Assembly: GCA_965262595.1 (NCBI GenBank)
Contig: OZ253548.1
Coordinates: forward strand, 1,426,001-1,490,000
Source: CATQHB01 sp965262595
GTDB lineage: Bacteria > Chloroflexota > Dehalococcoidia > Lucifugimonadales > UBA3495
DNA length: 64,000 bases
Reading direction: 5' to 3'
A program made the translations under genes and the position numbers. A model generated the notes under the pieces. The model searched no databases. It was not told the DNA's origin and was given only the letters and a program-made list of their open reading frames with translations. Of the stretch, positions 58,799 through 64,000 are shown one piece after another (position 1 is the stretch's first letter; every line of letters begins with the position of its first letter).

Positions 58799-59440
58799 AT
58801 GTCTAACTCAACGGGGATATTCCTTGGGTTTGACCCTGGTGGAAAAAAGGGGGAAGGAAAGTTTGGCTGGAGCATTTGCTGTCCAGTTACCGGTGCCAAC
58901 AAACTTAAAGTGATAAGAGCAGGTGTGGGGAAAAATGCCAAAGAAGTTTTCGATGACGTAATAAGCGAGCTAGAATCCAGAAATTTGCGAGAAAAGGTTC
59001 GGGCTGCGGGCATTGACGCGCCCCTGTTTTGGCACAAGACAGGAGAGGATAGGGAGATAGATAAACTCATCAGAAGAAAATTGCCAGTTGGTAAAAAGAA
59101 TGAGCTACAAGTTGCCAACAAGAACTCAGTTATGGCAATTAACAGTTTACTGGGTGCGGACTTGGTTCAGGGTGTCTTACTAGGGTATCATCTGCACCAT
59201 GGCTTCTCCCTTTCTATAACTGAATCACATCCGGGTGCCCTGGACTACTTGGATAAGTCTATGCGTGACCGCATTCTTTGTTTGCCCTCGGATGAGCATA
59301 AGAGGGACGCTACTTTTGCAGCCTATGCCGCTTGGCATATAGGCGCACCAGAGTGGCAAGACCTATTTCTAAAGGAACCCGAAGCTGGGCGAGTTGTCCC
59401 CTTAGAAACACCAGTAAGTTACTGGATGCCGATTAAGTGA
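58799..59440 (+). CDS. DUF429 family protein (RNase H-like fold)
   Basis: A 213-residue protein starting at the ATG at 58799, with GGAGG supplied by the end of the lysS remnant. The motifs GFDPGG near the N-terminus and AGIDAPLFW are the DUF429 signatures with acidic residues of a predicted RNase H-like nuclease fold. Base composition is visibly richer in A and T than the flanking synthetase genes, suggesting separate origin. It lies directly upstream of serS, whose start overlaps or abuts its stop codon region. The function is unproven. Confidence 0.75.
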   Translation: MSNSTGIFLGFDPGGKKGEGKFGWSICCPVTGANKLKVIRAGVGKNAKEVFDDVISELESRNLREKVRAAGIDAPLFWHKTGEDREIDKLIRRKLPVGKKNELQVANKNSVMAINSLLGADLVQGVLLGYHLHHGFSLSITESHPGALDYLDKSMRDRILCLPSDEHKRDATFAAYAAWHIGAPEWQDLFLKEPEAGRVVPLETPVSYWMPIK

Positions 59441-59448
59441 TAAAACCT

Positions 59449-60732
59449 ATGCTATCCATAGAACTGATACGAAGAGACCCGGAATTCGTCCGCCAGGGGC
59501 TGGCTTCCCGGGGAGAAGAGCAAACCCTGGGAGAGCTGCTGGAGTTGGACGCCCAGCGTCGGCAAGCCAGCAGCCGGGGAGATGAACTGCGCGCCCGGCG
59601 TAACCAGGTAAGCCGGGAAATCGGGCAACTGCGCTCCTCCGGACAGGACGCTCCACCGGCGGTCGTCCAGGAAATGCGGGAGGTCGGCCAGCAAATCGAC
59701 GCCCTGGAACAGGAATCCCATTCCCTGGAAGAGCGCATCCACGCCATCTTGATGGAACTGCCAAACCTGCCCCGTCCCAACGTACCGCCGGGACTGAGCG
59801 AGGAAGCGAACGTAGTTGTACGGCAATGGGGCGAACCCCATACCCCGGAGTTTACGCCCAAACCCCATTGGGATTTGGCCGAGGAACTGGGGATTATCGA
59901 CTTTCAGCGGGGGGTCAAGCTGTCGGGCAGCCGGTTCTATACCATGTCCGGGTACGGGGCCAAGCTGGAGCGGGCAGCCATCGCCTGGATGCTGGACTTG
60001 CATACCCGGGAACACGGCTATACCGAGTTGATGCTGCCTATTCTGGTGCGGCGGGAGATAATGGAAGGGTCGGGGAACCTGCCCAAGTTCGCCGACAACC
60101 TGTACCGGGACGATGAGGACGACCTCTGGATGATACCCACCGCAGAGGTTCCCATCACTAATTTGTACCGGGACGAGATTTTGCCGCCCGATTTTATCCC
60201 CCGCTACTTTGTGTCCCAAACTCCCTGCTTCCGGCGGGAGAAGGCGGCCGCCGGGCGCGACACTCGGGGCATTAAGCGGGTGCACCAGTTTAACAAGGTG
60301 GAGATGTATAAGTTCGTCGACCCTGAAACCTCGGATGACGAGCTGAACCGACTGGTGGCCGACGCCGAGGAGGTTTGCCGGAAGCTGGGCCTGCCCTACC
60401 GGGTGTTGCAGCTTTGCGCCGGGGACATCTCCTTCGCTTCCGCCATGACCTACGACATTGAAATCTGGGCTGCCGGCTGCGCCGAGTGGCTGGAGGCCAG
60501 TTCCTGCTCCAACTGCACCGACTTTCAAGCGCGGCGGGCCAACATCCGCTACCGTCCGGCGGCCGGAGCGCGCCCGGAGTTTGTCCACACGCTCAACGGT
60601 TCCGGCCTGGCTTTGCCCCGGGTGATAATCGCCATCCTGGAAAATTACCAGCAGGCCGACGGCTCGGTGGTGGTGCCGGAAGTCCTGCGACCCTACACCG
60701 GCTTCGACCTGATACCGGCGCCGGGCCAATAG
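59449..60732 (+). CDS. serS: Seryl-tRNA synthetase
   Basis: A 427-residue class II synthetase charging tRNA-Ser. The start at 59449 gives MLSIELIRRDPEFVR, the usual SerRS N-terminus; a GTG at 59437 overlapping the previous stop codon is possible but less typical. The N-terminal coiled-coil arm (about 28-100) binds the long variable arm of tRNA-Ser. Motif 2 is CFRREKAAAGRDTRG and motif 3 GSGLALPRVIIAILEN. No Shine-Dalgarno is evident, so expression may depend on coupling to the DUF429 gene 8 bases upstream. Confidence 0.95.
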   Translation: MLSIELIRRDPEFVRQGLASRGEEQTLGELLELDAQRRQASSRGDELRARRNQVSREIGQLRSSGQDAPPAVVQEMREVGQQIDALEQESHSLEERIHAILMELPNLPRPNVPPGLSEEANVVVRQWGEPHTPEFTPKPHWDLAEELGIIDFQRGVKLSGSRFYTMSGYGAKLERAAIAWMLDLHTREHGYTELMLPILVRREIMEGSGNLPKFADNLYRDDEDDLWMIPTAEVPITNLYRDEILPPDFIPRYFVSQTPCFRREKAAAGRDTRGIKRVHQFNKVEMYKFVDPETSDDELNRLVADAEEVCRKLGLPYRVLQLCAGDISFASAMTYDIEIWAAGCAEWLEASSCSNCTDFQARRANIRYRPAAGARPEFVHTLNGSGLALPRVIIAILENYQQADGSVVVPEVLRPYTGFDLIPAPGQ

Positions 60733-60921
60733 ACCCCGGCCTAGGCTCTTTAGCTATCGATTCCTCAACCGGCCGAGGCCGCCGGCAAGTCCTGGCCTAC
60801 CCCCGGCATCGGTTACAATAACCCGATACACCGCTTCCTGGACAACAGCCCCAAGAGTCCGGGTCAACCCAATCGTTAGCCTACCAGTTCGCATCCGCAA
60901 CCAAACGGGGAGGAAGTCAAG

Positions 60922-61737
60922 ATGTCCGGTATCTGGCCCGGGGATACCCAATGCGTGGCAATGCTGACCTTTGACGTGGATGGAGTCTCATCCTGGATTA
61001 GGCGCGACCCCAATTTTGCCCAACTGCCCAGCCTGATGTCGATGGCGGAATACGGTCCGGCAGTAGCCGCCCCGCGAATTCTGGACCTGTTGGACGCCTA
61101 CGACATTAAGGGCAGCTTTTATGTGCCGGGTTACGTGGCGGAAACCCACGTTGACCTGGTAAAGGAAATTGTCCGGCGGGGGCACGAAGTGGGCCACCAC
61201 GGCTATATGCACGAACCCCCGGCCTCCATGACCGCCGAGGAAGAAGAGGAGACGCTGCAACGGGGCATTAACATACTCAACGACATTACCGGAGCGCCGC
61301 CCCGTGGTTACCGCTCGCCAAGTTGGGAGTTGAGCGAAGTTTCCCTGGATTTACTGTCCGCCCACGGGTTCTTTTACGACAGCAGCCTGATGGGGGACGA
61401 CGCGCCTTACCTGCTGAACCCGGGCCACCCGGATAAGCGGCTGGTTGAGGTGCCAATCCATTGGGTATTGGACGACGCGCCTAACTTCGTTTATGCGCCT
61501 TCCGCAAACCGGCTGGGGCCGATGCGAAACCCGGAGGAAGTTTACGGTACCTGGTCGGCGGAGTTTGACGGTCTTTACCGCTACGGTCGGTCATTCAACC
61601 TGACGATGCACCCCCAATACATCGGGCGGCCCGGGCGGCTGCTGATGCTGGAGCGGTTGATTAACTACATCCGCAGTTTTCCCAACGTGGAGTTTATGCG
61701 GGTAATTGACGTGGCGGAAATGGGGATCTGGGGCTAA
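60922..61737 (+). CDS. Polysaccharide deacetylase (NodB homology, CE4)
   Basis: A 271-residue deacetylase-fold enzyme. TFDVDG contains the catalytic and metal-binding aspartates, GHEVGHHGYMH the HxxxH-type metal ligands and GYRSPSWE the motif 3 region. The absence of a signal peptide and the PHA/urate-catabolism-like length favour a cytoplasmic CE4 enzyme of the puuE/allantoinase-like group, which acts on small amides, over a cell-wall enzyme. GGGGAGGA lies before the ATG. It precedes the nitrile hydratase-like genes on the same strand, which also act on small nitrogen compounds. Confidence 0.85.
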   Translation: MSGIWPGDTQCVAMLTFDVDGVSSWIRRDPNFAQLPSLMSMAEYGPAVAAPRILDLLDAYDIKGSFYVPGYVAETHVDLVKEIVRRGHEVGHHGYMHEPPASMTAEEEEETLQRGINILNDITGAPPRGYRSPSWELSEVSLDLLSAHGFFYDSSLMGDDAPYLLNPGHPDKRLVEVPIHWVLDDAPNFVYAPSANRLGPMRNPEEVYGTWSAEFDGLYRYGRSFNLTMHPQYIGRPGRLLMLERLINYIRSFPNVEFMRVIDVAEMGIWG

Positions 61738-61863
61738 AGAGAGTCAACAGCGGAGGAAGTTGCTCCACGCCACAGCATCAGTCGCCCGGCTCAGACCGGC
61801 TTGCCACTGCGGAAACCGGCCTTTAATATATCCCCAACAGACTAGCGCCGAGGGTAAAACACA

Positions 61864-62157
61864 ATGCCAAAAGTACATGACCGGGGCGGGTGGCCCACCG
61901 ATGAGGAAATAAACCGGGAGGAACACGTCCTTTCCGACTGGGAGCGGCGGGTGGACGCGATGCACAATGTCCTCAGCGAAAAGGGACTGCGGCGCACCGA
62001 TGAAATGCGGCGGGCTATCGAAAGCCTGGAACCGGCAACCTACGAATCCCTCTCCTACTATGAGCGCTGGACGGCGGCTCTGGAAATCCTGCTGCTGGAA
62101 AAGGGCGTCATCACCCGGGAAGAACTGGACTACAAGTTTGACGAGCTGGCCGAGTAG
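61864..62157 (+). CDS. Nitrile hydratase/thiocyanate hydrolase-like beta subunit, N-terminal half
   Basis: A 97-residue helical protein matching the N-terminal domain of nitrile hydratase beta subunits or the matching small subunit of thiocyanate hydrolase. Segments include HVLSDWERRVDAMHNVL and SYYERWTAALEILLLEKGVI, the latter being the family W-(T/A)-ALE pattern. GAGGG lies 9 bases before the ATG. It stands first in a three-gene run with the beta C-terminal half and the alpha subunit. Similar three-part enzymes are known as thiocyanate hydrolase and toyocamycin nitrile hydratase. Confidence 0.8.
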   Translation: MPKVHDRGGWPTDEEINREEHVLSDWERRVDAMHNVLSEKGLRRTDEMRRAIESLEPATYESLSYYERWTAALEILLLEKGVITREELDYKFDELAE

Positions 62158-62192
62158 AATGAAAGGGCCGCTGTCGGCCGAGGGTAGAAACA

Positions 62193-62495
62193 ATGACGGA
62201 ACAGAATGACGCTCCGGCCCAGTACCGGTCGGGCGACCTGGTAAGGGTACGGATTGACACCCCCGAGGGGCATTTCCGCACTCCAACCTATATTCAGGGG
62301 CATACCGGGACGGTGGCCGCGTTGTGCGGTACCTTCCCCAATCCGGAAACCCTGGCCTATGGCGGCTCTGGCCGGCCCGCTCAGCCCCTGTATCGGGTAG
62401 AGTTCGCCCAAGCCCGGATTTGGCCGGATTACCGGGGCCAGGCAACAGACAAGCTTCTGGTGGATATTTACCAGCACTGGCTGGAACCGGCCTAA
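62193..62495 (+). CDS. Nitrile hydratase/thiocyanate hydrolase-like beta subunit, C-terminal half
   Basis: A 100-residue SH3-barrel-like protein corresponding to the C-terminal domain of nitrile hydratase beta subunits. GDLVRVRIDTPEGHFRTPTY and GHTGTVAAL match the typical start, and YRVEFAQ and DIYQHWLEPA the end. Its leader (CCGAGGGTAGAAACA) closely resembles that of the preceding gene, as if the two halves arose by fission with a duplicated ribosome site. Gap to the N-half gene is 35 bases. Both halves should assemble around the alpha subunit. Confidence 0.85.
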   Translation: MTEQNDAPAQYRSGDLVRVRIDTPEGHFRTPTYIQGHTGTVAALCGTFPNPETLAYGGSGRPAQPLYRVEFAQARIWPDYRGQATDKLLVDIYQHWLEPA

Positions 62496-62545
62496 TCCCG
62501 TCCCGGACAACCAAAGGGAAAGCAGGAGATAACCAGGAGATAACT

Positions 62546-63250
62546 ATGAGCAGTTCAATGGTTAATCCCAACGACGACCCGCACGTCGGGCACGACCACC
62601 CCGACCACTCTGACCACCCTGACCACTCCGGGCACCCGGGCATTGCGCCGGACGAGGGGTTGAGCTATTACGCCCGGCGGGCACGGGCGATGGAGGCGCT
62701 TTTGGTGGAAAAGGGCGTCTGCACCACCGGCGATATTCAGGGAATGGTGGAACGGATCGAAGCCCGGTCTCCAACAGACGGGGCACGGGTAGTGGCCCGC
62801 GCCTGGGCCGACCCGGAATTCAAGACTCGGCTGCTGACCGAACCGGGGTCGGCTCTGGCCCAGTTAGGATATGCCCTGCCCGACACTACGCCCAGGTTGC
62901 AAGTGGTGGAAAACACGGAATCGGTGCATCACCTGGTGGTCTGCACCCTTTGTTCCTGTTACCCCCGGGCTTTGCTGGGCCGGCCCCCGGACTGGTACAA
63001 GAGCCTGGCCTACCGGTCGCGGGCGGTGGTTGACCCGCGGGGCGTCGTGCGGGAATTTGGGCTGGAGCTGTCCGACGACATGGAAGTAAGGGTGCTGGAT
63101 AGCACCGCCGACCTGCGTTACCTGGTGCTGCCCCGCCGTCCCGCCGGCACCGACGGCATGGGCGAGGCCGAACTGGCGGAGCTGGTCACCCGGGACAGCA
63201 TGATTGGCGTCACCGAGGCACGGACGCCGGAGACTGCCCTAGCCGGGTAG
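62546..63250 (+). CDS. Nitrile hydratase/thiocyanate hydrolase-like alpha (metal) subunit, cobalt type
   Basis: A 234-residue catalytic subunit. VCTLCSC with Cys133, Cys136, Ser137 and Cys138 is the metal-binding claw whose cysteines are oxidised in active enzymes; the Thr form marks the cobalt type. GRPPDWYKSLAYRSRAVVDP and RYLVLPRRPAGT are strongly conserved family segments. The N-terminus is unusual: residues about 12-32 include seven or so histidines in Asp-His-Pro repeats, a likely metal-binding tail. AGGAGA lies 7 bases before the ATG. Activity could be nitrile hydration or thiocyanate hydrolysis. A cobalt-loading activator gene is not seen before the window's end. Confidence 0.9.
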   Translation: MSSSMVNPNDDPHVGHDHPDHSDHPDHSGHPGIAPDEGLSYYARRARAMEALLVEKGVCTTGDIQGMVERIEARSPTDGARVVARAWADPEFKTRLLTEPGSALAQLGYALPDTTPRLQVVENTESVHHLVVCTLCSCYPRALLGRPPDWYKSLAYRSRAVVDPRGVVREFGLELSDDMEVRVLDSTADLRYLVLPRRPAGTDGMGEAELAELVTRDSMIGVTEARTPETALAG

Positions 63251-63485
63251 GCGGCGGTTTCACGCATCCAATGCCCGGTTCCCGCCGATTTTCCGGCCCG
63301 GCGCCGGCCACAGGAATCGGCGCCAACAGAGGAAAAGGCGCCAGAGCAATCGGCGACAGAGCAATCGGCGGCAATGAATGGTCGCCGGTTCTATTAATCC
63401 GGTTCTATAAAGATCGTATTATCGGGCCGCATCCAATGCTATATCCCCGAATATCCGGAATCTATCTATCCGAAAGAGGTGGTTT

Positions 63486-64000
63486 ATGAAGGGGCGAATC
63501 GTTGTAGTCAAGGAATATGGCAAACCCTTTGAGATAGAAGAGTACGACGTGCCGGAACCCGAGCCGGGGGCGACTCTGCTGCGAATGACCCAAGCGGGCG
63601 TATGCGGGTCGGACCTGCATACCTGGCGGGGTGACCAGACCCAAGAGCATATGCCCATACCTCCCTCCGGCCGGGTTATGGGCCACGAAGGGACCGGCGT
63701 GGTGGAAGTCCTGGGCGACGGGGTAGCCACGGACACTTTGGGCGCCCCGATTGCAGCGGGAGACCGGGTGGTCTATTCGGCCATTTTCCCCTGCCACCGC
63801 TGCCACCTGTGCCTGCGGGGCGATACCAACTGGTGCGCCAATCGAGCCTATCCCACCGCCGGAGTTTACCCCTACTTCACCGGGACCTACGCCGATTTCC
63901 TTTATCTGCCGCCCCGACATCCCTTCTTCCGGGTGCCCGACGAACTGCCGGACGAGCTGTTGGGGCCGGTCAACTGCGCTATGGGAACCGTTACCACCGG
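63486..64000 (+). CDS. Zinc-dependent alcohol dehydrogenase (MDR), partial at right edge
   Basis: The first 171 residues of a medium-chain dehydrogenase. GVCGSDLH supplies a catalytic zinc cysteine, VMGHEGTG the histidine and glutamate, and CHRCHLCLRGDTNWC the four cysteines of the structural zinc site. The Rossmann domain lies beyond the window. AGAGGTGG stands just before the ATG. The gap of 235 bases from the nitrile hydratase-like alpha gene contains no recognisable feature apart from GGCG-rich sequence. Confidence 0.9.
   Translation, partial: MKGRIVVVKEYGKPFEIEEYDVPEPEPGATLLRMTQAGVCGSDLHTWRGDQTQEHMPIPPSGRVMGHEGTGVVEVLGDGVATDTLGAPIAAGDRVVYSAIFPCHRCHLCLRGDTNWCANRAYPTAGVYPYFTGTYADFLYLPPRHPFFRVPDELPDELLGPVNCAMGTVTT

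Overview
The window is a moderately GC-rich, gene-dense bacterial chromosome segment with a partial gene at each edge. A free-living, metabolically broad, probably monoderm bacterium fits best. My inference is a member of the Chloroflexota near the Dehalococcoidia/SAR202 type, judged from gene content only. The clues are an RND pump with an adaptor but no outer-membrane channel, a T-box leader, many scattered catabolic oxidoreductases (LLM flavin enzyme, MmgE/PrpD proteins, acyl-CoA dehydrogenase, CoxL-like subunit), and GlnA next to a type II glutamine synthetase. No rRNA or other marker confirms this. No phage, integrase, CRISPR array or transposase gene is present; non-autonomous elements and short repeats are frequent.

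Layout. 1-9.5 kb: partial DEDD exonuclease, orphan molybdenum hydroxylase subunit, CMD-family protein, RidA, EF-G-like GTPase and an acyl-CoA mutase large subunit. 9.7-22 kb: MITE-like elements, tyrS-ribF, a bicupin, acyl-CoA dehydrogenase, ligA-pth, an amidohydrolase, small enzymes, and a MarR regulator with a candidate operator. 22.5-27.7 kb: RND permease and long coiled-coil adaptor. 27.8-33.3 kb: YHS protein, a PLD-nuclease/ATPase fusion (defence candidate), an ammonium transporter and an aldolase-superfamily enzyme. 33.6-38.3 kb: MmgE/PrpD protein and the trpE-VOC-trpG cluster behind a tryptophan T-box riboswitch. 38.4-46.8 kb: quinone oxidoreductase, a second MmgE/PrpD carrying an in-frame repeat, HicB plus SF2 helicase, crotonase, SLC13 transporter and a perfect 24-copy 14-bp minisatellite. 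47-50.4 kb: tRNA-Thr, a secreted metalloprotease lipoprotein and a coupled Gfo/Idh/MocA oxidoreductase.

50.4-56.4 kb is a nitrogen-assimilation block: GlnA (type I), GlnII and an ammonium transporter, all on the minus strand. Between glnII and amt lie three unannotated genes for 27-28 residue single-span membrane peptides. Each of these genes, and amt itself, is preceded by a four-unit operator with exact 11-bp spacing based on TGTTA/TAACA, at a constant distance from a candidate -10 element. This looks like a small regulon under an OmpR/PhoB-type regulator, with GlnR-like or PHO-box-like geometry, and is the best candidate for an undescribed system here.

56.5-64 kb: lysS, a foreign-looking DUF2283/DUF429 insertion bounded by a duplicated lysS 3' end, serS, a polysaccharide deacetylase, a three-subunit nitrile hydratase/thiocyanate hydrolase-like enzyme with a split beta subunit and a His-rich alpha subunit, and a partial zinc dehydrogenase.
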